Origin: Gnetum montanum
Taxonomy: Eukaryota > Streptophyta > Gnetopsida > Gnetales > Gnetaceae
Direction: 5' to 3'
Length of the DNA: 64,000 nt
Assembly (NCBI GenBank): GCA_015680685.1
Contig: MNCI01008330.1
Location: 22,693-86,692, forward strand
Shown: positions 21,590 to 34,020 of the stretch, one piece after another
How positions within the stretch are numbered: position 1 is the stretch's first letter
Layout: each line of letters begins with the position of its first letter
Made by a program: the position numbers and the translations under genes
The notes under the pieces: model-generated
Database searches by the model: none
What the model was told of the DNA's origin: nothing
What the model saw: the letters and a program-made list of their open reading frames with translations, nothing else

Positions 21590-22640
21590 TTTTAAGTGTT
21601 TTATCAATATCATAATGTTAGCAACCTTTACCTATTTCATTATGAAATCCTTAGCTTCTTCTTTAGGTAGTAATAAAAGCATTCATTATCAGAAGCAATG
21701 GTTCAATAACCATTGGTCTTCATGATATCTTGCCATTAAACCTAAATTTGATTCTTCTGGTTGATTTATTGCATTATCATATAACTAAAGAGCTTTACTT
21801 ATTTCCACATGTAACTAAGCCTCTATAGCATGTACAGTAAATGCAACTTTTGCAAGTTTATTCTTATAAATTGAAAGGACAATATTAGATAGTCCAATTG
21901 ATTTATACAATTTCACAAGCTTTAGCCATGCTTCATTGGTGGCATTAGTCTTATTAACTATCCTACTCATACCATAGTATCTTTTTCTCTTTATTTCTTG
22001 CAGTTGATCTTACATAGTCTCAAACACTAGAAAATTTTCCAAAAATAAAATTCTTGTATGATAATTACTTGACTTACGAGTAATACAACCAACAAGTTTT
22101 CAATTAATGTTAAATTTTTTTTGTTTCTAAATAGGGATTAATTACAAAATCAAAAAAAGACCCACTATATTTTATTCTTTTTAATACATTTTCAATGCAT
22201 TTCATAAGATTTAGATTCAATTCTTTCTTCACTCTATGGTATTCACATGAAGCTTGTGGATGCATTACATGAGAGAGAGAATTAGGGCCATAAGTCTTGC
22301 AAACACATCTTTCTCAGCTAATGTAGATAAAGGAAGAATCACATCTTTGTATGAAATTTCAATGTTTGGAAGCTTTCCTGTGTAATATCATCTCATCATT
22401 TATACTTTGTTTGCTATCTCTAATAATTGATGAACAAATTGAGATTCCCTTCTACGTAATGTACTTAAAACCTAGTTTTAGTCTGTGAACAATAATCATT
22501 GGAACTAGGTATTCTTCTCCTTAATCTTATTGTTTTATCAACCCACATTTCCCTTTCATGCTCAAGGGCTTGTTTATAATTATTTTGGCTACGACACCTC
22601 TCTCCACATCTTTGATGATGAGAATGAGATCCTAAACCAC
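21590..22640 (-). pseudogene. DNA-PKcs (PRKDC)-like PIKK fragment, middle region to start of FAT domain
   Basis: Read from 22640 downward through a few frameshifts, the order of segments follows DNA-dependent protein kinase catalytic subunit. It gives WVDKTIRLRRR (22540-22510), QYYTGKLPNIEISYKDVILP then LSTLAEKDVFARL (22390-22280), GSFFDFV (about 22155), RILFLENFLVFE (about 22045) and EAWLKLVKLYKSIGLSNIVL followed by SIYKNKLAKVAFTVHAIEA and ALxLYDNAIN (21930-21740). The human protein, as I remember it, has [43 protein letters not shown] and ELAKLYRSIGEYDVLRGIF ... KQYDEALN in this order, with the same 57-residue spacing from LRRR to LPxI. The enzyme is a Ku-recruited kinase of non-homologous end joining. 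In-frame stops are mostly TAG/TAA for Gln. The kinase domain is not seen. ATM, mTOR and TRRAP fit less well. Confidence 0.75.
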
Positions 22641-22903
22641 ACTTTATAAATCTTTGAACTAACCTTTATTTTAGTTACATTCTTGTAATTCCTCTTGTAA
22701 CTTCCTTGTATTTTTGCTTAAACATAACCATTATGAAACACCACAAAATTTTGCATGTTGTAACTGATTTCCATCATGCAGCCTTTACCCCATGAAACCC
22801 AAGGCAAAACTTTATTATAAATGTGAAGATTGTAATCCATGATTGGAAATCTCACATATTTCATAAGTGGCCAAAGCCTCATTTCCCAAGTGAAAAGAGT
22901 TAT

Positions 22904-22961
22904 NNNNNNNNNNNNNNNNNNNNNNNNNNNNNNNNNNNNNNNNNNNNNNNNNNNNNNNNNN
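22904..22961. other. 58-N gap
   Basis: Unsequenced or masked bases. The sequence on each side does not overlap. It may hide the boundary between the DNA-PKcs-like fragment and the following LTR-like region. Confidence 0.95.
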
Positions 22962-23044
22962 GAATCAAAAATGCATTTTGGAATGCCCAAAATGGTAGTT
23001 TGATGGGTTTTATGAGGGGTATACACTTTTCTATGCTAGAAACA

Positions 23045-23240
23045 CCTATAGGGAGGTAAATCTCACCTACCCCTAGCATGGAGGGATGGGGGTTTCCCCC
23101 TCAATGTGGAAAATTCACCTCCCTAGTGTGGAGACTACATGCACATCATGGAAACCTTTTCCCCTTAGTGTGGAAGTTTTCCCCCAATGTGGAGGTTCCA
23201 CCCCTAGCGTGGAAACTTCATGCCCCTAGTGTGGAAGCAA
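23045..23240. repeat. CCCCTAGTGTGGAA minisatellite
   Basis: About nine imperfect units of the form CCCCTAGTGTGGAA separated by 10-20 variable bases. A lone further unit lies at 23718. The Trp/His-rich frame over it (for example FTSLVWRLHAHHG) is repeat-derived, not a gene. Confidence 0.65.
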
Positions 23241-23353
23241 CAGGAGCAAGATTTCTACACTCCATTGACTTCAAAGTTGACCAACCACTACAACAAGGAT
23301 AGCAGAAGGCTTAGCATGAAAGATCTATCTCAAGCATAGAAGGTGTGCCTCCA

Positions 23354-23369
23354 TTACTATTTATAGTAA
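23354..23369. promoter_or_regulatory. TTACTA-TTTA-TAGTAA inverted box
   Basis: A 6-bp inverted repeat around TTTA containing the TATA-like core CTATTTATAG. It is identical at 24828-24843 and present as its complement at 45758-45773. The recurrence in LTR-like DNA suggests a promoter element or fold, by inference only. Confidence 0.4.
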
Positions 23370-24827
23370 ATGGAATGGCCATGGATATTTCACACTTACT
23401 ATACATAGTAACCCCGCAAATTTGTGCATCCATCTCACCTGTACAGGCTAGAAATTTTCAACCAATCTATCAGCTAATTTGTAGTAAAAATTATGGTCTA
23501 AAACATATAAAACCAAAACACCAACATCCCTTTTAGGTTTCACACTTTTGCTATTTTTAACACATAGAAATCTTGGCATCTAGAGCTCTTACAACACTTG
23601 CAATTGCAACTTCTTGGATCCTCAGCATGGAACTCATGCAACCCTGTTGATCTCCTTTGTTTGCACCTTGGGATTTATGGGTATTTGGATTTAATGCTGA
23701 ATTTTTGGGATCATCAATCCCTAGTGTGGAGAAACTTTGAAACCAATTTTTCCACTCTTCTCACTCCTAGCGGTGACCCAAGTTGTAGATTTGAAATTAC
23801 AGTAGAGGAGGTTTGATAACATGAGTGGCTAAGCATTCGGATCGTGGAGCATATCACATAAACTTCAACAGGCTCTAAATTCCTACCCCAGTGAATTCCC
23901 CTTTGCTCTCTCATAGGTATTTCTTATACACATTTCTAAATCTCATTCTTTATTATTTTAACTAAAGTTTCAAAGTTTCATTTTGTGAGAAATCTGCATT
24001 AACTTTCCATTTTCTAGATTTGTAATTTTTGCATTTTATTTTCTTAATCCATCATTTTGCATTCTGTAAGTCCCTAGTTGATCTACTGGACTATCAAAGG
24101 CACCTCAAATCCCATATTTTTGAAGGCCCTGGGGATTCAGGGTTAAGGCTACTACAATAGATCTCTTAATTTTCCAATGATCAATTTTTCTGGTTGCAAT
24201 AGTTTTCTAGCATTAGAAGGAGGGCCTCCACTAGATTTCTTCATAAAAAATATATCTCCTCATTGCGAGCATTTTCATTTGCAAGATTTTTCTAATTTTT
24301 TGCAGCCAAACTTTAAAAAACCAATGTTTCCCCTTCCTCCCTCTATGACTAATATTATAGCATAGAAATTGCAGGTGGTTGGGTGTTAAATTTTTACAAC
24401 ACTTGCTATGAATTTTTAAACTGAAAGATAGTGTTGATACCTTTCCCCCTACCCCTTTTTACTATCAATTTATTTTTTCTAGTTTTCAAAGTTGGTGATT
24501 CAACCCTTTTAGAAGCCATCAAACTTCTAAAAGTCAACTAAACCCCCATCTTTCCAAGTTGGAAAAATTGGTAGCCTACCAAAACTAGTTTCTAGTGGAA
24601 AACACCAACATTTCACTTTGGTTTTTAACTGCCTCCTTCTCACCCACTCCTCCCCCCTAATCAACATTGGATTAAAAAGGTATGATATCCCTTCCATCTC
24701 ACTCCCTTTTTTTTCCTTTTCCATACCCAACATGGAAGTAGTTAGAAGGTTAACATGGATGAGGCTTGTTACCAATGTTCCTAGCTTTCTATTTTTGGAA
24801 AATGGGTATATCCCCCTTATCCCCCAC

Positions 24828-24843
24828 TTACTATTTATAGTAA
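24828..24843. promoter_or_regulatory. Second TTACTA-TTTA-TAGTAA inverted box
   Basis: Same 16 bases as 23354-23369, about 120 bp before the gag ATG. If it acts as a TATA region, it would give a short leader to gag. Confidence 0.4.
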
Positions 24844-24960
24844 GCACCTCATTTTTGGAAAATTTTTCTTCTTTTGACCTTTTTTAAGTTCCATTTGTTG
24901 GGATTTACTTTTATTTTTATCTTTGATAACATGTTTTAAGCCACTTCTAGTAAAATAACC

Positions 24961-27900
24961 ATGTCTTTTGAGTAGTCCACCAAGTTATCTTTCACCTTCA
25001 TTGGTGAAGGTCCTAGTCAACAAGCTATGAGGGTCTATGACCCTAAAGACCTAGCTATCATTGAGTGTAGGCAATCTTTAAGGGTTAGGGGAAAAGGTCC
25101 TAACTTTGTGGCCATAAATGAAGATTGATACAATTACATTTGTGCCAAAATGAAGGCTAGCATGTTGATTCCACATTTTAAAGTAGTAGCGAAAAGGAAA
25201 TTCAAACTCATCTATTGTAATGGCAAAGAGTATATTCCTTCCTCTTATGACCAAATACCTCTTAATGATATTTATGCTAGTATCCTAACCCAATTGATTG
25301 AGATAGAGAAGGAAGATGACAAGCATAGCTTGAAGGACCAATAGGAAGAGAAGGATGAGTTTAGGGTAAAATATATGCTTGAAAACATCTTGGGAGGATT
25401 GTTCAAATAGACATCCTCCAAGGTGACAACACCTTCTCTCAATGCCTGTATTTTCTCCATGGGCATGATTTTGTCATCTTCCACTCACTTCTATCCTACG
25501 ATGGCTGATCCCACACCAGTCATAACAATGCATCAAACTCAATTGATGCCACAACCAACCACTTAATAACCCATTGATGTCATTTACCACATAGCCCTGA
25601 TCTATGTAGTCATTGACGGTGGTTTTCACTACAACAAATTCACTAACTTTCTATGTGGCATCCACCATGGGACCCCAAGAAACTCAGGAGTCACACACCC
25701 ACTTTATCCCATTTGTGCCTCAAGTACCAACATAAAAATCCTTTTCTTTGTTTGGTCCATAAACTACAACCATAATGCAACCAATTACTTCCATCTTGCA
25801 AATAATAGCAAGGCCACAGGCCTTACAACAGATGCCACAGCCATATGTACAAGCCTAGCATCTAATAGGGCCATCACAGGGCCTAGATCAAGCCTTCCAA
25901 ATGATCTAGGACCTAATGAAGGAGTTAAAGATGTTCAAAGCCTTTACTTCCCAAAGTGTCAAGATTATGAATTTCTAGTAGGATGATCGCATCAATCCTA
26001 TGGTCCCACCCTTGACACTTCTTCTTGGTATCCCTATCCCCCAATTTAGAAAATACAATGGAGAAGGTGATCCTAATGCTCATCTTATAACCTTAAAATC
26101 TAAGAGCTTGCTATTACAACTATGGCATCATACTATCATGAGGAGTTTTCCTATGTCCTTGACTAGGAAAGCATTTGATTGGTATCATTCCTTTCCCAAA
26201 GGATTTCTATCCTCTCTTGAGGACTTGATAGCATATTTTGTTAACTAATTTAAGTATAACTTGAAGCATGATACTATGCTTGACCAACTCATGAAGGTTA
26301 AGTAAGGATCCCTAGAACCTATGCCAAATTTCATCCAATGGTGGAATGAACTTCTGAATGAAATATTGGAACCTATAGCTAAAACACACCTTTTGGCTAT
26401 ATTCAAAGGGGTGGTTAATGACTTTATCAATTCAAAGCTCTATTACCTTGATCCATAGTCCCTTCATTGAGTGTTCTCCTAAATGAAGAACATAGAGGAT
26501 GCTATGGAGGCTAGCCATAACCTAGTGTATGTAGCATATGATTACCAACATACATGGAGGGACAAGGAGAAGGGCAAACATAACAACATGGCCATAGCAA
26601 CTATGACCAAAGAAGCCTAGACCACTAACCAAGGGCCAAGGACCAACCCACCCATGGCCTCTAACAATAATCATGATAACTAACCATCAACCTCTATGGC
26701 CACTGCGTCAACCACAACTAGGCCAAACTTTGAGTGGAAGGATTGAACTAGGTATAGTGCCTTACCTTTGAAGCTATTTGAGTTATTAGATCAACTATTG
26801 AAGAGTGGGCACCTACAATACAAGCAGATGATTAAAGTCACTTGAAAGAAGCATGAGTAGCTATGAAAAATAGCCAAGGACCCCACGTGAGCAATCAAAG
26901 ATGACCCTTAAATACCTAGGTACTTTAAACTAGACCATTTTTGCCACTATCACCAACTACTTGGTCATGACACATACTTCTACCTTGTGCTAAACTACAA
27001 AAAATGATAAATAGGGGAGAGCTAGTCTTGGATGTTTCCAACCCAGTCTGCTCACAAAATCACTTGATGCAAGTGTATAAGGACCCATTGAATGCTAATA
27101 ATAGACCTTATGTTATTTCAACATTCAACATTGATGACAATCGAAGACCAGCAAGGGAACCATTCATGATTCAAGTACTTCCTCATGATGAAAAGGCCTC
27201 CTTAGCTTCCACTAACTCAAGACCCCCTTTTGTTGTGAGAGTATGATCATGGGTGTCTCCAAGGAATCCTTTTGTCATCATAGTGCCCTAGGCTAACATA
27301 ACCAACCATCCATGACCCAACTAACCAACATGGCCACACAGCAACCTCATATGATGGCCAATGCTACTGCCTCTTCCTCATAACCAATTACTAGCAATTA
27401 GAAGGCTTTAACCAACAAAGGAAGAAGCATAAGCAAAGACATAATGACAAGGGTGACAAGAAAATTGAAGCTTGAAAGGAAGTGAATCCAATGAGGCCCA
27501 CTCCAATATCATCTATATCCATGATCTCCTTTGACTAATCTACTTCAACAAGTGAATCATAGGAGGATCCCAAAATCCAAAACTAGAGAAAAGAAGGAAG
27601 GCCTTGACAACCTAAGGTTGAAGATTTAATTTTGGAATGCATGGATAAAGTAAAGCACAATTGGAATGACAAGCCCATGGCCAACGATATAAGTTGCCTT
27701 AGTGTTATGGACCATGTTAGATAGTCACTTAAGTAGAAGAACAAAACTTTGAGCTTGTATAAGTTGATCATGACTTCTACCACACATCATGAGGCACTAG
27801 TCAAAATGTTGACTTCCATCCCCATTAGCAAGGACATCCCCAGTAACAAGGAATCTATCCATGCAATAATGGTTCCTTCCTCACTGAGGGAAGGAAAGTC

Positions 27901-28460
27901 AACATCACTAGTGTTTCGTAATAGCAAAATTAAGCCCAATCCTCAAAATGGTGAAGTGACTAGGGCTCCTCTTTTCATCACAATTTAGGTGGGGAAATTT
28001 AAGGTGCATTGGGTACATGTTGATAATGGAGTTGCAACAAGTGTCATCCCACACCATCCTTGAAAGTTTAGGCTTGATAGAGTAGATATAGCATACAAAA
28101 ACTATAGCTCTCATGTCCTTTAATAGATCAAGGGATGTTTTCAAGGGGTCTATCCCCTTGGAATTTGTAGCAAGTGAGAAATTCCCTACAACTATCAATT
28201 TCGTGATGGTGGAGAAGACACCAGAATTTAACCTTATGTTGGGAAGACATTTGTTAGCTTAATTACAAGCCATGTCTTCACCTGTCCATGAAGAAATTCA
28301 TCTTCCTTATGAGAGAGGTGTAATCATGATCCATGGTAATAGCATGGTCCCCTGGCTATCAACAATGTGAACATAGAGTAGAGGTCTAAAGTGGAGCTTT
28401 AGGGAGAAACTAATAGATACGAAGTCCACCAACCCAAAAGATAGGAGCAAGCTGATAATA
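24961..28460 (+). pseudogene. Ty3/gypsy gag-protease
   Basis: Starts at ATG 24961 (MSFE) with an N-terminal domain DPKDLAIIECRQSLRVRGKG, continuing in frame to about 25400. The Gag core at 26025-26540 reads IPQFRKYNGEGDPNAHLITL, TRKAFDWYHSF and LDQLMKVK, the retrotrans_gag pattern. Near 26935-27000 is HFCHYHQLLGHDTYFYLVLN, the HCxYHxxxGHxTxxC motif of gypsy Gag with the last Cys lost. A linker leads to the protease: PLFITI, VGKFKVHWVHVDNGV near 28020 (D-N-G at the active site), LMLGRHLL and VHEEIHLPYERGVIMIHG to about 28340. No reverse transcriptase follows. At least four frames are used, so it is dead. It would have supplied particle protein and its processing enzyme. Confidence 0.88.
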
Positions 28461-29345
28461 ATAACAATGATTAATTGGATGCATCATGGGATGAAATCCC
28501 TTTCAACATATTCAATGAAGGGGATGGTGAGTACAAACTTCTACAACATAGACGTTATATGTTTTCAAACCTTTGAAGGATTAGGAAGAGTTTTCACAAG
28601 TAACATGCATCCCTTCTCCTTTCATGTTGCTTCCTTAGAACCTTTACAATCATTTAGCCTAAATTTCCTCTTTGTTTTCTAGTTATTGTGGTTTTTCCTA
28701 TGTTTTATTTTACTTGTTATGCATATATATTTAAATTCTATTTTATTTGCATTTCGATTTATTATGACCTTATTTCTTTCTTTATTTTCCTTTTTTAGCA
28801 CACTATAAACTAAAAAAACCATAAAAACTTTAAAGTTATAAAAAAGCATCCAAAAATGTAAGTTTCTCTTCAACCATAGTTCAATAAGACTTTAAACTAG
28901 TAGCATGGCCCACCAAGTTCTTAAACTCGCAAAAATAATCACTTAACATGGCCTATCATGGCCTACAACTAACAATGTAACCACAATGCAACATGGCCTA
29001 CCAAGGTCGTAAACTGACAAAACATCACAACCCATGCCTACCATGGCCTAAAATTGGTAAATGTCTCTTTTATTATATTTACATTTATCCTTTAAACACA
29101 TCGTTTAGCCATTTAACTTTATAACCAAAATCCTCAATAGGGCCATTTACAATGTTTACAATGCCATAATAAATGAATCCAAAAATTTAAAACTTAAAAT
29201 GTTTTTAACATACATAGCCATGGCTACATAGTGTAGTAAAAATGCAAATAATAATAATAAATAATAATATTCATCCATGAAATAGTCTTTACTAACAATA
29301 TCCATTAACATAAAAAAACGTAATATAGCCAACTAGTTGAAAGAG
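28461..29345. other. AT-rich stretch with 'catggcctacc' repeats; 3' flank of copy A
   Basis: Between 28903 and 29050 CATGGCCTACCA and close variants occur several times. On the minus strand this lies downstream of the gene-like copy A and looks similar in makeup to 59600-59930 after copy B, so it may be its 3' untranslated region. No frame persists. Confidence 0.45.
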
Positions 29346-29359
29346 GTAGATGGAGAATG

Positions 29360-31680
29360 CTAAGGGGCATATGGAGAAGGAAGTGGTGGGTCATCCCCAT
29401 CATTGCCACTAGGCTCACCAATGTCTCCTGAGGCCTAAAATTCAACAACACATAGCCAAACAATAACAAACAACTAAAACCATAACTCAAAACAAAACTA
29501 AAACATGAAATACATCAAACTTGTGGGGACTCCAGCTTCATGACTTCTAGGGATAGATGTGGAAGGCCATCCTCCAAACGATGGAAAATATGGTCCTATG
29601 TCATATTTTCCTAGTCAATATCCCCAAGATCAACACCTAAGAGGATATTATTCCTATCTACTATGGTCCAAGTAGGTGGCTCCTGAGTAATAGTAGCCAC
29701 AAAGGTCTCATCTAAAACAATGGTAATCTGAAGAGTAGGGGACTACTCCACCGTGAGAGTACTCTCAAAGAGTTGATAGGCACTCTCTACCTAGATTCCT
29801 TAAATGAAAAGATCTCTCTTGCACCATTCAAATGACTCCTCCTTGAGCCACTTTAGGTAGGCATCATAATTATCCTCATACCATTGCTTGTTATTCTTTT
29901 GTGTCCTATCCCACTCTAAGACCCAAGCATAGTGATCTTTCAAATCCTCAACCTTTTGGGAGATGAGGTTCATTTGCATCCATTACTCCACCATCTCCTA
30001 TGAGAGAACCACCTTTTCCTAGATGGAATGCTATTAGTAGGCCCACATGATCTCCTTAGTCTACAATTCCCCTGAGTTACCCACTTGGGCTTCTACAAAG
30101 GCCTTGCAATCTTGGATTTCTCTAATCACATCCTTTAGTCATTGAGTTTTCTCCCTTAAGGCCATAACTTGATCCCATAGTAATTCTTTGAACCTCTCTA
30201 GCTTCCATAAAGTTTTTGCGCATGACATTGCTAGATTGGTAGTAGTCTTATACAACTTAAAGGGTACACTAGAGACATTAAAGGGAAGCTTTAGCAAGGA
30301 GTCAATCTCCATGTCTTGGTTGGGGTCCCACTCCACAGAAGGAAATGCATAAACATAAAATAAAACTATAAATAGAGTGTATGACCTAAGAGAGCCATAA
30401 CATAAACACAACCTATGACATAGAAAAATGAATAAAGCATAGAAAATAAAGTTCTTACCTATCTCAGGTGTAACTTGGTGAAATCAATCGATGATGTCCT
30501 TATGCATTCCATGCATGAACTCCACCTTGTCTGGAACCTCTACCCATGGTTTTGCATGAAACTTAGGGACAAGGGCCTAAATTTATGGCTTAGGAACTAC
30601 TATAAGCATAAAAATCATTTAATGGTTAGGATGAAAACCAAACTTAAAACAATAGGATTTAACAAGGAGCATTAAGACATATCTACACTTGGCTCCTCCT
30701 CTTCTTTCTATGGGATGATAATTTGGGATGTACTCAGTATAGCCTCACCAAATAAGGCATATAGATCAACGTTGGTGAATCCTTCAGTCTCATGCTACTA
30801 CAAGAGCACCTCCTCTACATGCCTTTGTTCCTCCTTTGCTATAGTAGTTGCATGTCTTTGTTCTTCCTCCTTTGCAGCAGCTTGGGCTGCCATGTTCCAA
30901 CATTTGTCTACAACTATAACATATAGAAAGCCAATTAGCACATGAAATCATAATGTAGCCTTAAAATCTTAAACCATAGAATAACCAAAACATAGATAAA
31001 GCATATTCTTGACAACATGATGTGATGCCTTATGCTTAAACTTAAGCTTCTTTTTGGTAGGTTTCCTTAACATTAGGGGTGCTTCCTCTATGGGCCTCTT
31101 GAGCTTAATCCTAGCTTTTCCTTTGACTTCTCTATGTCACCCCTTAGCTTCTAGGATGCTCATTAGAATTGTAAGGGGATCCTCCTCTATGTTGTTAGGG
31201 GATTTGCATTTCTTAACACCAAGATCCTTGGTGGTAATAGATAGTGAATCATCTATCTCATTTGGTGGATTTTGGGCTTGCATGCTTGGATAAATGTGCC
31301 TTATCCAAGGAATAGAAAGTTGGTCTAGATCCTAGGCAACCCATTGTTCATTCCTCCATACCACTAGGAACCCTAAGAGCCTCTTTAGATAATCCACAAA
31401 GAATACAAAATGCATGTGGATTATCATAGAGGCATCATCATAGAGTTTGAAAATCTCATCCTGAAGCCCAATAGCCAAAGTATTCACTTATTTGAATCTA
31501 ATACTATCCATCAGGACCCTCTTAAAGGTCCACCCTATGGATTTTTGAACTTAGAGAGGGGGATCAGTAAGTCACTCAAATTGAACCTTTATGAAATCAA
31601 GCATACACATGAATTCACATGGTTCCCCAACTTGGGTACTCCACACTCGGAGGGTAGATCATAAGTACACCTCTAGACTT
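29360..31680 (-). pseudogene. Intron-bearing gene-like family, copy A (3' part)
   Basis: Exons, reading down: E4 31675-31007, E5 30907-30459 (probably split by a further small intron), E6 30344-29521, E7 29434-29360. Introns 31006-30908, 30458-30345 (donor GTAAGAAC) and 29520-29435 (donor GTTTGATG, acceptor TTTTAG). Protein motifs align with copy B: HFVFFVDYLKRLLGFLVVWR, PWIRH, QNPPNEIDDSLSITTKDLG, AKEEEQRHATTIAKEEQRHV, PWVEVPDKVEFMHGMHKDII, LPFNVSSVPFKLYKTTTNLA and SGDIGEPSGNDGDDPPLPSP before the final stop. Stops interrupt E4 and E6, and two splice sites have decayed (GT to AT; AG to AT). I do not recognise the family. The middle is acidic coiled coil. The 5' exons are replaced by repeat R1 at 31680. 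Confidence 0.8.
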
Positions 31681-32800
31681 TATTGCTCTAAAAATGTGGT
31701 TGAAGGGTTTACACCCTGTATAGTCTTCACGCCCTCTAGAGTGTTGCACTACAACACCAACCACTCAACCCTACAAGGTTTCTTCAAGCTTGGAAATGTG
31801 GTTCCAAGCCTTCCACAACCTTTACAATATTGAACTATGCATCAGAGTATTTTACCATAGCACCAACAACTCAATCCTATAGGATCCTAACAAGCTCAAG
31901 CACATCAACCACATAGGGAAAGAGGAACAATAATTACAAAGGATAATTACAACTTAGTTTGCTAATCCTTGTACAATTAGGTACAACACACTTTACAAAG
32001 CCAAAATGATAATATAATGAAGAGAAATAGAGAATTCAATGATTACAAATAATTGTAAAATGAATACAATAAGGCTTGAAAATTCCCCAATGCATATCAA
32101 GTCTTCTTATAGTAGGGCTTATGTTTTTAAATCCTTCTTGGAATACATGAAACAACTAGGCAATGGTCACTAATGATCATGGGAGATGTCTTTCTCATGC
32201 CTGAAATGTCTTTATAAATTTGCCTTCAATTCTGGGAAGATGTCTTTGTTTCTTGAAAGACATAGTTCAAAAGTCTCCATTCTAGAAGACATCTTTATCG
32301 TATGGAAGACATCTTTTTGGTACTAGCCTTCATTCTATAAAGATGTTTTTGCCTTGTGAAAGATGTCTTTGTTTGAGAAAGAAATCTTACTATTTCCGAA
32401 GACATCTTTGTTTGAGTTGAATCCAATTCTACCAAGATGCCTGATGTTTCCTAGAGAAGTCTTTCTTCCACTTTCTTTATTTCTTGAATTCATCATTCCT
32501 TATCCATACCCTTGATCTTCTACATAATTTGATGATAATAACTTTACTTGCACAGTATCTGGTCCTTATTCATGTTCTTTGAAATTCTTTCATGTTCATT
32601 TGCAAACCATGTGGATGACCTCCTCCTTTGAGCTCTAATCATTTTCTTACTTTTCCTTTTTATCTCATCTTGGTTTCCCATGTACTAAGTTCCAAAAACA
32701 CAATAACCACATAATAATGCAAACAACCTTTGACTTCATTTTAGTTAATGTTTTAGAGACATGAAAACACACCAAAAGGTCCATAATCTTCCTTAATAAA
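31680..32800. repeat. Dispersed repeat R1, copy 2
   Basis: Aligns with 1-1070 in the same direction, from 'aaatgtggttgaaggg' to 'acacaccaaaaggtcc', with frequent substitutions. Its left edge coincides with the loss of homology in gene-like copy A, so R1 either inserted there or is the end of the unit that carries copy A. Confidence 0.65.
32170..32470. repeat. AAGATGTCTTT cluster in R1 copy 2
   Basis: Same motif and arrangement as 520-735, with both orientations present. Copy number differs slightly between the two R1 copies. Confidence 0.55.
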
Positions 32801-32939
32801 ATGGGTTAGTAATCATACAAATATAGCCATACTACTCTTTCCTTTTTTGAATAACAACAAAAATGATAAAGGACATAAACTTGATTTTAAAAAATAGATC
32901 AATAAGTTTGAAATAATATTTAAAAACAACCATCATGAC

Positions 32940-33994
32940 ATAACCCCTAAAAATATATATAGTTCCATGTAGAGGTGCCCTCGATTTGTCAAGAATTGAT
33001 CCAAATCTTCCAATTGATATTTAACCTTGAAGCATGAAGTGAAGTATGTACATTGAAGAGCAAGTATTCTATCTCTAAAACAATAAGTCATTAGTAGTAC
33101 ATGGTTCTTTTAATAGTCAAATATTCTTCATCTTGATAATTGATGAATCATGTTCTTGTATGTGTTTTGACATCGGGTATCCAATGTTGAAGCCTCAACA
33201 TTGGGTATTTGATGTCGTAGCCAAGCTGCAATGTCAAGTATTTGATGTCATGGGATATATGCCAACCTATTAATATAGTGCTTGAGCTCATGATTTGGCA
33301 ATAATTTTGCATAGTTTTTCATAGTTTTGTTAATAGAGTAGCCAAGTTTTTGTAATTTTATTTCGTAATCTTAGAAAACAATCAATGAGTGCCCATAGAG
33401 TGGATCTAAGTTAGTTGTACGAAGTCTTATTTGATTGGCAATGTACCTAGACATATTTTATAAATGGCAATAAGATTGAGATTGGTTCTTTTTCATTATA
33501 GCACTTTGACTTAGATTAGATTTACTTTTCATGTACTTAGTTAATATTTACATTTTCATACATGTTAATTAATTAGGCACATAAGTATTATCACTTTGAG
33601 CATGTGTATGAATCTTGGTAATCCTAGAAACACTTAACATTTGGTAACCCAGCAACATTATATGTGTTTAGGATGTGCATGGGATGTGGGATCAAATACT
33701 TATGTTAGGGTAGTTGATTAGCAATTAGATTAGTTGAATTGATTATAAATTGAGTTTCAACCTATTGTGAATCATAGAACAATAAAATATAAAATAATAA
33801 AAATCATATGCCTCACTTTGAACTAAACTATACGTGACAAAGCTACCACTAGTCCAAGTAGGAAGATAGTGAACTATGATTAAGGCATAGCAATCTAGAT
33901 GACACAGCTAGTCCCATTCATGGAATTTGACCGAATCATGTGTGAATGCTTGTGATTCATATGGTTGGACATAGGGGTACCTCACTGCTCATCA
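32940..33994 (+). repeat. 5' LTR of a gypsy element
   Basis: Ends GTACCTCACTGCTCATCA at 33994 and is followed after one base by a gypsy-type primer site. The last 700 bases align with the LTRs at 40640-41589 and 42520-41609. The upstream part has the diverged box GACATC...AATGTT at 33169-33187, equivalent to the GATATC pair of other copies. The left end is approximate. Confidence 0.7.
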
Positions 33995-33995
33995 T

Positions 33996-34020
33996 TGGCA
34001 CCATTGCCAAGGATTGGTGC
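33996..34020 (+). other. Primer binding site of gypsy (Athila-like) type
   Basis: TGGCACCATTGCCAAGGATT fits the Athila-class site TGGCGCCGTTGCCGGGGATT after CpG decay on both strands. It fixes the 3' end of the LTR at 33994 and the element's direction. Confidence 0.7.

Larger units (their letters stand above)
22970..24950 (+). repeat. Probable 5' LTR and leader of the gypsy gag-protease element
   Basis: Non-coding sequence directly upstream of the gag start at 24961, with features of a gypsy LTR: a minisatellite (23045-23240) and two copies of TTACTATTTATAGTAA (23354, 24828). The same box occurs in reverse at 45758 beside another minisatellite that lies downstream of the minus-strand pol. 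Exact ends and primer site were not found. Confidence 0.4.

Noticed and set aside
22718-23059. Open frames on both strands across the 58-N gap
   Set aside because: The frames only persist because N codons are not stops.
23078-23302. Trp/His-rich small protein
   Set aside because: It is a direct translation of the CCCCTAGTGTGGAA minisatellite.
28903-29050. CRISPR-like array of CATGGCCTACCA units
   Set aside because: Units are short and imperfect with no regular spacers; plant nuclear DNA with a minisatellite.
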